64,000 nucleotides of DNA from a virus, in the IMG/VR virus record IMGVR_UViG_3300031576_000004, positions 62,001 through 126,000 of that record. The stretch is one strand, 5' to 3'. The translations under genes were made by a program, and so were the position numbers. How positions within the stretch are numbered: position 1 is the stretch's first letter; every line of letters begins with the position of its first letter. This document shows positions 52,125 to 60,639 of this stretch, in pieces. The notes beneath the pieces are model-generated. The model saw nothing but the letters and a program-made list of their open reading frames with translations, had not been told where the DNA came from and ran no database searches.

Positions 52125-55105
52125 GTTGTCGTCTCCAGGAATTCCTTTTGGCCAGAGGTCTCAGCATTATAGATGAGAGTGGGCACCATCGTTAGGGCTA
52201 CCTTCTCGTTCTTCCACCTGGAGACCATTTCAAAATCATGCGCGTAGCCAACTTCAGTGCGATTCTTCCACCATCCATATTTCTCTATTAGACTCTTCTT
52301 ATGAAGCACCTCTGATGTATCCACCTGGAACTTCTCTGGGGCAGTACAGAACCTAGGCTTGCCATCTACAAGCATGGATGATAATGCGTAGCTTGCTCCC
52401 TCAAATTTCATCTTATCGTGTAGGCATGATAAATGGTCCGACATAACCGTGTTATCGTCATCTACATACGCTATTAAGTTGGCTGACGACAACATGATCC
52501 CGTAATTCCTAGGAATAGCCCCGCCTGCTCCATGGTTATTGGGCAGGTTAAATATGCGGGCCTTTTCGCAGGCATAATCCTGTAATTCTGGACAATTGTC
52601 CCCAACAATAATTATCTCTTTGGAGAAATAGTCCTGCTCCAAGACGGACGCCACGGCCTTCCCTAGAAGCAGGTTCTTCACCCTCTTGTGAGTCGGGATA
52701 ATCACAGAGATCTTCGGGCCTAAATAGAACTCCTTGATCCGCGGATCTGATGGATGAGCATAATTAAGGATCGGATATTCCTTCAGGGTCTCCTCGAAGA
52801 GCTCGCTGTCCGTATCGAATTCCCCACCCAGCTCTCGGTATTGCGCTATGGATTTAATGCGCCTTGTTGCGTCGTGAAACCCCAGGTGGTGAGTTATTAA
52901 GGAATTCTTAAGTACTACGACTCTATTCGATCCGATAAGCTTCTCATGCACAGGGAAGACCCACCTGATATCAGGCTTGTTCCTGTGCATGAACGGCTTC
53001 GCAATATGCTCCTTGCCGTTTGTGTCCACAAGCTTCGCCAGGAAGATGTCGTATTCATCCTGATCAACGAGCTCCCAAATATTCTCCAGCGTGGACTTGT
53101 CGAGGCGCTCGTCCGGATCAAACATAATGATCCAATCACAGCTGAGCGCAAACTTGCCAATGGCATGATTTCTGGCTCTTGAAAAAGCTGTAAACTCATA
53201 GTCCTCTATGATGGCAACGCCATTATTTTTAGCCCATTCGACGGTGCCGTCTGTGGAGCCAGAATCCAATATCGATATATCATTAGTAATCCCTTTGAAC
53301 TGTTCAACAAATCCTGGAAGCGCCTCGATCTCATCCTTTGTGATCGCAATGACCTTAATCTTTGGGTGCTTCCTGTGGAATGGAGCCCTGTTCTCCTCTA
53401 GGATTTTGTTAATATCGAGATCGTTGGCTTTGAAGGTGGCGTGTCCCTCATGGTGGATCCACGCCCGCTCAACTATCTTGCAGATATACCCAGCCTTGCG
53501 AACTCGAGCGCAGTAATCTGTGTCTTCAAAGTTAACGAACCTCGTGTCGAATCCTCCGAGCTTCTTGAACATGTCTGTCCTGGTCATCATGCAGACACCC
53601 ACTACAGAATCCACGACAAGGCTTCCATGCCTGAAAGCGTCTTCCTTCTGAACGTATCCCTGAGGGGGACAAGCATAGTTTGAGTACGGGCCAACAACCG
53701 CTGTTGCTTGGGAATCATTTAATCCAATAAGAAGCCTGTCTAGAACTCCAGGCTCTACGACTGTGTCGCTGTTAAGGAAACAGATATATGGCGACGTCAC
53801 TTCCATCGCCGCCCTATTGCACCCAGCGGCATAGCCGATATTCGCCTCTAGGTTGATGACCTTGGTTGCCGGCCCTTCAACCGGAACTTTGGATCCGTTG
53901 TTAAGAAGGATAACTGGCAGCGTCGGGTAGTGCTTCTTAACTGATTCAAGGCACCGCTTCGTGAGCTCCGGGGTATTCCAATCAAGGACAACAATGGAGA
54001 TACATCCTTCCCGATGTCTCCTGTTATTGAATTCCTCAAACTCATGGCGGTAATTGTTGCGGCCAATCTCAAGGTTATCCTGAATCGCCTTATTCTTTGT
54101 AAACGTTGTGTTCTGGAAGGCGTCTAGGAAGCGATAGAGGTATAGACATTTGTCCAGGTGGAAACACTTGGACCTAAGGAAAAAGCGAGCATAGAGGTCC
54201 CAATCGTCTGCGATCGCTAATTGCGGATTGTACCCACCAAGCTCTCTGAATGTCTTAGCTCGGTAAGCTCTGATGTGGTTCGGCCCAACCGTCAGAAACC
54301 AACCGAACTGCTTGTAGTACTCTGGGCCAAATCTGTCATAGATATTCGGATTAACAGCCTCCATATACTTCTTCCCGTTGTACTCAAACTCCCTATACCT
54401 TCCATCCTTAACCCACTCTGGGAAGGTGTGCGGGGAACCGTCCTGGAAGAAGCTGGCGCAGTTCGTATAAACCATCCCAGCTTCTGGATGCGATTTAAAT
54501 GCCGCGGCGACATCATAGACCGCATCACGAGTAAGCATATCGTCATGATCCAACTCGATCAGGTAAACGCCTGTGCATAGGCGTGTGGCCATGTCCTTTA
54601 GTGCGCCAACCTTGCCTATGTGGTTAACCTTGATCGGCCTGACCCTGTGGTCAATTTTAGCGAACTCTAAGAGGCGCTCGTATGTCCCATCGGTAGATCC
54701 ATCGTCAACGACAACCCATTCCCAGTTCGGATACGTTTGATCTCTGAGAGAGTAGTAGGTGTCCAGGATCATGCCGCCAGTGTTAAATGTCGGCGTATAG
54801 ACCGAAACAAGCGGCTGAACATCATCTTCTTTTGGCGCTGTCCAAATATTGTTTATGTAAACGTTCTGGATCGATTGCGCCACAGCTTCTGGAGTGGCTT
54901 TAGGGTCGCTTACATTCATCCACTTTTTCCGCAGATCGTAGCCCGCTGCGTTGAGCTCACCAGGGAAGAATCCAGTGGTAACAATAACATCTGGCCTGAA
55001 CCTGGCTATCGCAGGAAGCAGATCCTTAATGTCTGTTACTGTGCAGGATTCGGCAGGGACATCCCACTGCCGCAAGACAAACAGGACTCTTATTCCACTT
55101 ATCAT
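52121..55105 (-). CDS. Four-domain GT-A glycosyltransferase (994 aa)
   Basis: Four family-2-like units in one chain: VSVYTPTFNTGGMI...VVVDDGSTDGT near 100; ISIVVLDWNTPELTKRCLES...ILLNNGS near 375; VIAITKDEIEALPGFVEQF...ILDSGSTDGTVEW near 595; ISVIIPTHKRVKNLLLGKAV...IIIVGDNCPE near 810. DxD-like motifs follow in units 1 (ELDHDD), 3 (MFDPDE) and 4 (YVDDDN). The first ~95 residues are a separate Rossmann-like part. Transfers sugars from nucleotide donors; in the tail block it may decorate virion proteins or alter the host surface. Confidence 0.88.
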   Translation of the reverse strand: MISGIRVLFVLRQWDVPAESCTVTDIKDLLPAIARFRPDVIVTTGFFPGELNAAGYDLRKKWMNVSDPKATPEAVAQSIQNVYINNIWTAPKEDDVQPLVSVYTPTFNTGGMILDTYYSLRDQTYPNWEWVVVDDGSTDGTYERLLEFAKIDHRVRPIKVNHIGKVGALKDMATRLCTGVYLIELDHDDMLTRDAVYDVAAAFKSHPEAGMVYTNCASFFQDGSPHTFPEWVKDGRYREFEYNGKKYMEAVNPNIYDRFGPEYYKQFGWFLTVGPNHIRAYRAKTFRELGGYNPQLAIADDWDLYARFFLRSKCFHLDKCLYLYRFLDAFQNTTFTKNKAIQDNLEIGRNNYRHEFEEFNNRRHREGCISIVVLDWNTPELTKRCLESVKKHYPTLPVILLNNGSKVPVEGPATKVINLEANIGYAAGCNRAAMEVTSPYICFLNSDTVVEPGVLDRLLIGLNDSQATAVVGPYSNYACPPQGYVQKEDAFRHGSLVVDSVVGVCMMTRTDMFKKLGGFDTRFVNFEDTDYCARVRKAGYICKIVERAWIHHEGHATFKANDLDINKILEENRAPFHRKHPKIKVIAITKDEIEALPGFVEQFKGITNDISILDSGSTDGTVEWAKNNGVAIIEDYEFTAFSRARNHAIGKFALSCDWIIMFDPDERLDKSTLENIWELVDQDEYDIFLAKLVDTNGKEHIAKPFMHRNKPDIRWVFPVHEKLIGSNRVVVLKNSLITHHLGFHDATRRIKSIAQYRELGGEFDTDSELFEETLKEYPILNYAHPSDPRIKEFYLGPKISVIIPTHKRVKNLLLGKAVASVLEQDYFSKEIIIVGDNCPELQDYACEKARIFNLPNNHGAGGAIPRNYGIMLSSANLIAYVDDDNTVMSDHLSCLHDKMKFEGASYALSSMLVDGKPRFCTAPEKFQVDTSEVLHKKSLIEKYGWWKNRTEVGYAHDFEMVSRWKNEKVALTMVPTLIYNAETSGQKEFLETTT

Positions 55106-55150
55106 GCTTACACCATAGCATGATCCTGCCTGCGATGGAAGCCTAAAGTC

Positions 55151-55657
55151 CTACCATTCGGCAGCGACTGAAACTCCTGGCGTAGCCAAGAGAAGATCCT
55201 CTCCCTGCCCTGGAGTCATGGTGTCTCTATCGAATCTCTCAATCCCAGGAATGTGGAGGGCGTTCAAAAGCCTCCAAATCAGCTCTGAACAAACAACCCC
55301 CTTTGATATCGGGTTCTTTTTACAAAGCCTAAAAACAAGAACAAACACAAAACCAACTAGCTGAGCGTAGCCATATGGCTCATCCTCAAACTTAAGAACG
55401 TAGGAGAGTGCTTCCTTCTCAGTCTCTGGATTGCAGTCTATTTTGTATATTATTCCGTTTGTTTTTCTGTTTACTAGAGAGCCAAGTTTAGCCCTATGGA
55501 CTGTAAACCCAGATGCATGGATGATGGGTACATCTGGGTTGTTGTGTGGATCGCCAAGACACACAAATGTGTGGCTATGCTTTGACTTTGTTATCCGTCT
55601 GATAAGCCAAGAAAGCAGATTGTATTTCCTGGCTTCAAATCCCACATATGCCGGCAT
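55151..55657 (-). CDS. Permuted NlpC/P60-like (YiiX/YebB-type) cysteine hydrolase (168 aa)
   Basis: SKHSHTFVCLGD near residue 25 supplies the histidine and VVCSELIWRLL near 120 the catalytic cysteine. This His-before-Cys order is that of permuted papain-like amidases/peptidases. In a tail block it may cut peptidoglycan peptides or process a virion protein. Confidence 0.7.
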   Translation of the reverse strand: MPAYVGFEARKYNLLSWLIRRITKSKHSHTFVCLGDPHNNPDVPIIHASGFTVHRAKLGSLVNRKTNGIIYKIDCNPETEKEALSYVLKFEDEPYGYAQLVGFVFVLVFRLCKKNPISKGVVCSELIWRLLNALHIPGIERFDRDTMTPGQGEDLLLATPGVSVAAEW

Positions 55658-55658
55658 G

Positions 55659-56447
55659 TTAGTACAGAACCGCTAGAATTCCCCTTAGGGTTCTAGCTAC
55701 GCCAGACACTGGAGTGGCCGTTACCTTTAGAATCATGCCGGCTGGCAGGTAAGACCCGCCAAAGGCTTCTTCGCCTATTTCATAGATTTCAATGGGCTCA
55801 ATAGTGAGGTCGCCCCTAATGAAGTCCACCTGAACCTTCACCGCGTCGCTGGATGCAAAGGCAGCGACAAGCGGGGTATCAAGCGTCACGACTTTCGTTG
55901 TTGTATTTACTGCTTTCACAAGATGCCTGCTTGTGTTTGCAGCAAACGTCAAAAGATACCCAACATCAATATTCGCAACGCTATTAACGGTTACCGTTGT
56001 GTCGTTCTGAGCGGCTGCAGCTGTCAGCACCCCGACTTGGCCAACCATCACCTTTACAGAGAGCTTATCTCCAGATAGAAGATTATTGGCCACGACCTTT
56101 CCAGAAAGCATTTCAACTGGGAACGGGAACGACACATCTAGCGCAACGGGATCTGTGCTATTGGCAGGAAGATCAATATTTATTGGGTAGGTCCAATAAT
56201 GCCCCTTAACCGTTTCGGCGGTCTTAAGGAGGGTTACTGGAGTCTCCACAAGCGAGTTCGCAGACGGCTTATAGCTTGCCTCGAACTCAACCTGGTCTGC
56301 TCCGCTGTCCTTAAGAATAGACGTCTCGAATGCTCCGCCTACATCTTGATAGGTGATCACATAAAACGAATCTCGGTCGATATAGCGGACCTTTTTAGCG
56401 TTAGATACTCTCGCCTTAAAGTCAGCCCAAGACAGTGATACGATCAT
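55659..56447 (-). CDS. Putative tail/neck structural protein (262 aa)
   Basis: ATG 56447 follows TTAAGGTTGAAAAA; a longer reading from 56498 would run into the previous gene. Mixed first 60 residues, then repeated beta segments (TVTVNSVANIDVGYLLTF). Structural by context. Confidence 0.6.
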   Translation of the reverse strand: MIVSLSWADFKARVSNAKKVRYIDRDSFYVITYQDVGGAFETSILKDSGADQVEFEASYKPSANSLVETPVTLLKTAETVKGHYWTYPINIDLPANSTDPVALDVSFPFPVEMLSGKVVANNLLSGDKLSVKVMVGQVGVLTAAAAQNDTTVTVNSVANIDVGYLLTFAANTSRHLVKAVNTTTKVVTLDTPLVAAFASSDAVKVQVDFIRGDLTIEPIEIYEIGEEAFGGSYLPAGMILKVTATPVSGVARTLRGILAVLY

Positions 56448-56457
56448 TTTTTCAACC

Positions 56458-56871
56458 TTAATAAAGTGTGTAGTAGATAATATAGTTCCACAAAGCATTC
56501 GTTCCGGTATTGCTTCTAATTCGAAGCCACAGCTTTTCTACTCCTGTGCTTGCAACGCTAACCGGAGCAAGCCATGTGATGATCCCGCCTAGGTATGTAT
56601 CAACATCTCTCGATTCTCCGCCAGGGACAGAGGTGAACGCCCTAAGCTGCGTATCTGTCGTGTTGCCTGCGCTCTTAGTGGTGAGGTTTGGTCTCAGCTC
56701 AAAAATCAAACTCTTATCTTCTGAAATGAATGTAGAGTACCCAAGCCAAAGATGCTTTCCGCTAGGAATCACTCCGCCTGAGATCTGGGCGGTTACATCA
56801 TGCCATGTTTCGCTAGTGACAGACCCGTTCCCAAGCAGCTGCAACTCAAACAGAGGAATAATTACGGCCAT
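56458..56871 (-). CDS. Tail-block tandem paralogue a (137 aa)
   Basis: Shares with the next gene: VIPSGKHLWLGYSTFISEDKS against LIPTGQRIWIGNAQYTSPDK, GTGVEKLWLRIRS against GTGVEHWWLYLKA. Beta-sandwich composition. Small structural protein. Confidence 0.65.
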   Translation of the reverse strand: MAVIIPLFELQLLGNGSVTSETWHDVTAQISGGVIPSGKHLWLGYSTFISEDKSLIFELRPNLTTKSAGNTTDTQLRAFTSVPGGESRDVDTYLGGIITWLAPVSVASTGVEKLWLRIRSNTGTNALWNYIIYYTLY

Positions 56872-56878
56872 TTTTTAC

Positions 56879-57271
56879 CTACTCGTTAGTATAGTTTATT
56901 GAGTAAAGATAAGAACCAGCAGAGCCCTTGGCTTTTAGATATAGCCACCAATGCTCAACCCCTGTCCCGACAACTGTTGCTATATGTAATCTTCCCTTGC
57001 GATAAAGATCGCGCGTTACCGTCCCACTTCTTGTAGAAACAAAACAGCTATCCAATGACGCCGAAGCGCCAAGTGTCGCAGCGCTTTGCCCAACAAGACT
57101 CGTCCTCAGATTATATGAAATAGACTTGTCTGGAGAGGTATACTGAGCATTCCCAATCCAGATCCTCTGCCCAGTCGGGATAAGCCCGAGATCAACCCAC
57201 AGCTCAGTTGCAACCGTGAGGTCCCCTGGAGGTGGCCCGAGTATATTGCTCGTGAACAGATTAACTGCCAT
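56879..57271 (-). CDS. Tail-block tandem paralogue b (130 aa)
   Basis: Homologous to paralogue a along its length, with 7 bases between them. Suggests an old tandem duplication giving a hetero-oligomeric part. Confidence 0.65.
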   Translation of the reverse strand: MAVNLFTSNILGPPPGDLTVATELWVDLGLIPTGQRIWIGNAQYTSPDKSISYNLRTSLVGQSAATLGASASLDSCFVSTRSGTVTRDLYRKGRLHIATVVGTGVEHWWLYLKAKGSAGSYLYSINYTNE

Positions 57272-57685
57272 TTATGCCTCTATCCCAGCATATGAACCCC
57301 AAACGGTTCCTTTAATCAACGATGTTTCTGCGGTGAGCTTGAACACGTCTCCAGCGTCACCAATATAAATCCCATTGCCCATCTCTAGCGGGACTGTTGC
57401 CTGCCCTTGCCCGCCAACAGCGAGCAATATCTTCTGGACAAGATTGAAGGCCCCAGCTCCGCCGGTTTGTTTCTTGAGTCTAATGATTACTGTTGAACCA
57501 GAGTCATAGTTAGCAACAAAGGCTGTAACCGCGAATCTCTTCCCAGCAGCAACGGTGTAGGAAGTGTTCGCGATGTCCATCTCCGTCTTTGCTGATATCA
57601 CAAGCTCATTCTGCCTGAGGATATTTGCGCTTATAACGCCGATGCCTGAGTCAGCCGGCTGACGCGGGATTACTTCAAGGCTCAT
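57272..57685 (-). CDS. Tail-block beta-rich protein (137 aa)
   Basis: Reads as a beta sandwich (ANTSYTVAAGKRFAVTAFVA ... VFKLTAETSLIKGTVWGSYA). Abuts its neighbours without spacing. Typical of small phage decoration or tail proteins; not identified. Confidence 0.6.
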   Translation of the reverse strand: MSLEVIPRQPADSGIGVISANILRQNELVISAKTEMDIANTSYTVAAGKRFAVTAFVANYDSGSTVIIRLKKQTGGAGAFNLVQKILLAVGGQGQATVPLEMGNGIYIGDAGDVFKLTAETSLIKGTVWGSYAGIEA

Positions 57686-58017
57686 TAGACAACCTCCACG
57701 CCTGACGCGGTCACCACAATCTGGCTTGCTACGCTAGCAAATGATCTAAGCGTTTCTGCTGCGCTTAACACTATCGATCCCGTCAGGCTCACAACACCAT
57801 TGGCCGGAACCAACGTGCCGGAAAATATCCTTGTTCCAGCTGCATCAGCGCCAATCGATATCGTTATCGTCCTTGCGACGTTTTCGTTATTCGTAACGAT
57901 TATGTGTCTGACGATTGTAGTTGCTGAGGCCGGCACTGTATAGAGCGTCTGGGCGGTCCCAGATGTTGTCGCCGTTATTAGCGCTGGCCCAGCTAGGCGT
58001 TTGGCTGTATCGGCCAT
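57685..58017 (-). CDS. Tail-block beta-rich protein (110 aa)
   Basis: LYTVPASATTIVRHIIVTNN and TLVPANGVVSLTGSIVLSA match the general pattern of small phage proteins that form an Ig-like sheet. Stop and start overlap the next gene. Confidence 0.6.
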   Translation of the reverse strand: MADTAKRLAGPALITATTSGTAQTLYTVPASATTIVRHIIVTNNENVARTITISIGADAAGTRIFSGTLVPANGVVSLTGSIVLSAAETLRSFASVASQIVVTASGVEVV

Positions 58018-58302
58018 TTAACTTTCTCCCCACTTCCAAATTGAGACAAATCTGTCAGCCACTTGCAGGCCAGATATTAAACCAGGAGGAATATCATTTA
58101 CTCCATCGTTAAGCTTCAACGTAGACACCCCAGGACTAACGGCATTATCAGTGCAATAAGCTATTAAATCTGAAGATCCAGCAATTTCCTCTGGTTCAAG
58201 AAAACCTGATAGCGTCTCGCTCCCAGATCCAGGAATGATTATACCAAGATCCCTGATGAGAACGTTAGATGCTGTGTTGTTAAAGCAAATAATCGTTGCC
58301 AC
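58018..58302 (-). CDS. Tail-block protein (94 aa)
   Basis: IICFNNTASNVLIRDLGIII...GFLEPEEIAGSSDLIAYC has the same layout as the LTAGK attachment module (short strand, then an E-I helix). It may be a stand-alone version. Low confidence in the link. Confidence 0.55.
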   Translation of the reverse strand: MATIICFNNTASNVLIRDLGIIIPGSGSETLSGFLEPEEIAGSSDLIAYCTDNAVSPGVSTLKLNDGVNDIPPGLISGLQVADRFVSIWKWGES

Positions 58303-58309
58303 AATTCAC

Positions 58310-60628
58310 CTATACAGTCAGTTCTGCCGACACAACTTCGCTATTAAATGTCGAAGGCCCAGACCCGCTCGTTCTAACGATCCTGATACCTATCTCATCC
58401 CCAGCAGCAATAGCTACAGATAGAGAACTACTATAAGCGGATGTCGCTGATACGGCAAGAGCGATAGTCGCCAAGACTGTAGGCGTGCCGGATGAATCCT
58501 TTAATATCTCCATATCGAAAGCTCTCGATGCATCAGCAGCGTTAACTTTAATGCTTCCACCAGTAAGTGTACATGCTCTCGGAATAATTATTCCAGCGGT
58601 GGACCCAACAACACCATCTTCTGTTGCCATATATAACGTTCCGCCAGCAGGAACACCATTGTTACGACTCATGCCGACAAGGAATCGTCCAGACGTTCCT
58701 ATTATTCCTTGCCAACCCTGATTACCTTGGTTGCCCTGAGGACCCTGAAAACCTTGGACTCCTTGGAATCCCTGATATCCCTGCCAGCCCTGGAAGCCCT
58801 GATTACCTTGGTTGCCCTGGAATCCAGCATTTCCTTGGTTGCCCTGATTACCTTGGTTCCCCTGGTTTCCTTGAGCTCCCTGAACTCCTTGCCAGCCCTG
58901 CCAACCTTGCCAACCTTGATTACCCTGATTCCCCTGGTTTCCTTGGTTACCCTGGAAGCCCTCGTTGCCTTGGTTACCCTGATTTCCTTGAGCTCCCTGA
59001 ACTCCTTGCCAGCCTTGATTCCCTTGATTGCCCTGGAACCCTTGCCAACCTTGGTTGCCCTGATTTCCCTGATTTCCTTGAGCTCCCTGAACGCCCTGGA
59101 AACCCTGAGCCCCCTGAACTCCCTGCCAACCTTGGTTGCCTTGCCAACCCTGATTTCCTTGAGCGCCAGTGTCTCCGACATTTCCTTGGTTACCTTGATT
59201 TCCCTGGTTACCTTGCCATCCCTGGTTTCCCTGGAAACCCTGAGGACCCTGGATCCCTTGCCAACCTTGGTTCCCCTGATTTCCCTGCCAGCCCTGGTTT
59301 CCTTGAAAACCATCTGCTCCATCAATGCCGGCATTTCCCTGGTTCCCTTGGTTACCCTGATTTCCTTGGTTGCCTTGGAATCCCTGCCAGCCTTGGTTGC
59401 CCTGGTTGCCTTGATTTCCCTGGTTGCCTTGATTGCCCTGCCATCCCTGGTTCCCCTGGAATCCATCTGTGCCGGCAATTCCTTGGTTTCCTTGATTGCC
59501 TTGGAAACCTTGATTGCCTTGATTGCCCTGATTCCCTTGAGGCCCCTGAATGCCCTGCCAACCTTGATTCCCCTGCCAGCCTTGATTGCCCTGGAAACCC
59601 TGGTTGCCTTGGAAACCCTGATTCCCTTGGTTCCCTTGGTTACCCTGGTTCCCCTGATTGCCCTGTGGGCCTTGTATCCCTTGCCAGCCCTGATTGCCTT
59701 GCCAACCCTGAGGCCCTTGCCATCCCTGATTGCCGTCAATGCCCGCGTTTCCCTGGTTTCCTTGATTGCCTTGATTACCTTGGTTTCCTTGATTGCCTTG
59801 ATTACCCTGAAAGCCCTGAGGTCCAGTAAAACCTTGGTTGCCTTGGTTTCCTTGATTGCCCTGGTTACCTTGATTCCCTTGGTTGCCCTGGCTACCCTGA
59901 TTCCCCTGATTACCTTGCGAGCCTTGGAAACCAAGAACAACGTCTGTATCAACCTGGTCGCTATAAGATCTCAGAGGTGCGGGTATAACTGGCTTTGTCG
60001 CTAGGTTGAATACCTGTAGGTATATCCAATCAATATCTACCGTCGCTGGAATCAGTGGGAATGCAAATGTAGTTTCAACTCCTCCGTCAAAAACATAGAA
60101 GCTAAGAGTCCATACGCCAGCTGACTCTGTTAGGCGTCCATAGACCTCGTTACCCATCGAGTCTACGAACGCGTTCTGGTTAAGAGGCTTCCTTAACGGA
60201 GCTCTGTTAAAAGGCAGGGCTGTGACGACGCCCTCTGTTGATACCGTGCCGCCAGGCGTTGCTATTGTGAACTGCGACGAGACGTTAACAGATATTGCGC
60301 CGCCGACGATAGTCGTGGTAAGCGCCTGGACATAGTCGGCTGTCTTAACATCTGTTAAAGGCGTTCCTGGAAATGCCGACAGCTCCGCATGAGTTACGAT
60401 TGTGTCAACAAGCGGAGAGAAGCTGACCAGCTCAAGCTTCCCCTGATCGATAAGGTTCCTTATCTCTGACTTATTTATCGGATTCGCTGGGTCGTAACGA
60501 GTCCTGTTCGTCCTCTCCATGAGGATGAAGAAGTCATCGAATTCTTTGCTTATCTCACCAGGGACTAGATGTATCCCAGGCTTGGTGAGATATATGTCTT
60601 CAGTTAATGATATGTTTTTAACTTTCAC
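58310..60628 (-). CDS. Collagen-like tail fibre (772 aa)
   Basis: Residues 1-232: N-terminal part similar in layout to the LTAGK attachment module, then a beta domain. About 233-640: some 135 collagen-type triplets, nearly all G-x-Q with x = Asn, Trp, Phe, Ile, Pro, Ala or Val, interrupted by a few acidic breaks such as GIDGADGFQ. C-terminal ~130 residues: a beta-jelly head (GRFLVGMSRNNGVPAGGTLY). A trimeric fibre with a collagen-like shaft and a receptor-binding tip is the natural reading. Confidence 0.88.
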   Translation of the reverse strand: MKVKNISLTEDIYLTKPGIHLVPGEISKEFDDFFILMERTNRTRYDPANPINKSEIRNLIDQGKLELVSFSPLVDTIVTHAELSAFPGTPLTDVKTADYVQALTTTIVGGAISVNVSSQFTIATPGGTVSTEGVVTALPFNRAPLRKPLNQNAFVDSMGNEVYGRLTESAGVWTLSFYVFDGGVETTFAFPLIPATVDIDWIYLQVFNLATKPVIPAPLRSYSDQVDTDVVLGFQGSQGNQGNQGSQGNQGNQGNQGNQGNQGNQGFTGPQGFQGNQGNQGNQGNQGNQGNQGNAGIDGNQGWQGPQGWQGNQGWQGIQGPQGNQGNQGNQGNQGNQGFQGNQGFQGNQGWQGNQGWQGIQGPQGNQGNQGNQGFQGNQGNQGIAGTDGFQGNQGWQGNQGNQGNQGNQGNQGWQGFQGNQGNQGNQGNQGNAGIDGADGFQGNQGWQGNQGNQGWQGIQGPQGFQGNQGWQGNQGNQGNQGNVGDTGAQGNQGWQGNQGWQGVQGAQGFQGVQGAQGNQGNQGNQGWQGFQGNQGNQGWQGVQGAQGNQGNQGNEGFQGNQGNQGNQGNQGWQGWQGWQGVQGAQGNQGNQGNQGNQGNAGFQGNQGNQGFQGWQGYQGFQGVQGFQGPQGNQGNQGWQGIIGTSGRFLVGMSRNNGVPAGGTLYMATEDGVVGSTAGIIIPRACTLTGGSIKVNAADASRAFDMEILKDSSGTPTVLATIALAVSATSAYSSSLSVAIAAGDEIGIRIVRTSGSGPSTFNSEVVSAELTV
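58709..59930 (-). repeat. Collagen-like triplet repeat DNA
   Basis: About 1.2 kb of nine-base units encoding G-x-Q. The repeat DNA leaves long open frames on both strands; these are shadows. Confidence 0.9.
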
Positions 60629-60639
60629 AGCTTATTATC

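Noticed and set aside
58709-59930. Regular short repeats resembling a CRISPR array at first glance
   Set aside because: The unit is nine bases, in frame, and encodes collagen-like triplets; there are no constant repeats with unique spacers.
58624-60004. Very long open frames (over 400 codons) on the plus strand and in another minus frame
   Set aside because: They are mirror images of the G-x-Q repeat DNA of the collagen-like fibre; the translations are low-complexity Leu/Pro or Arg/Lys strings without ribosome sites.
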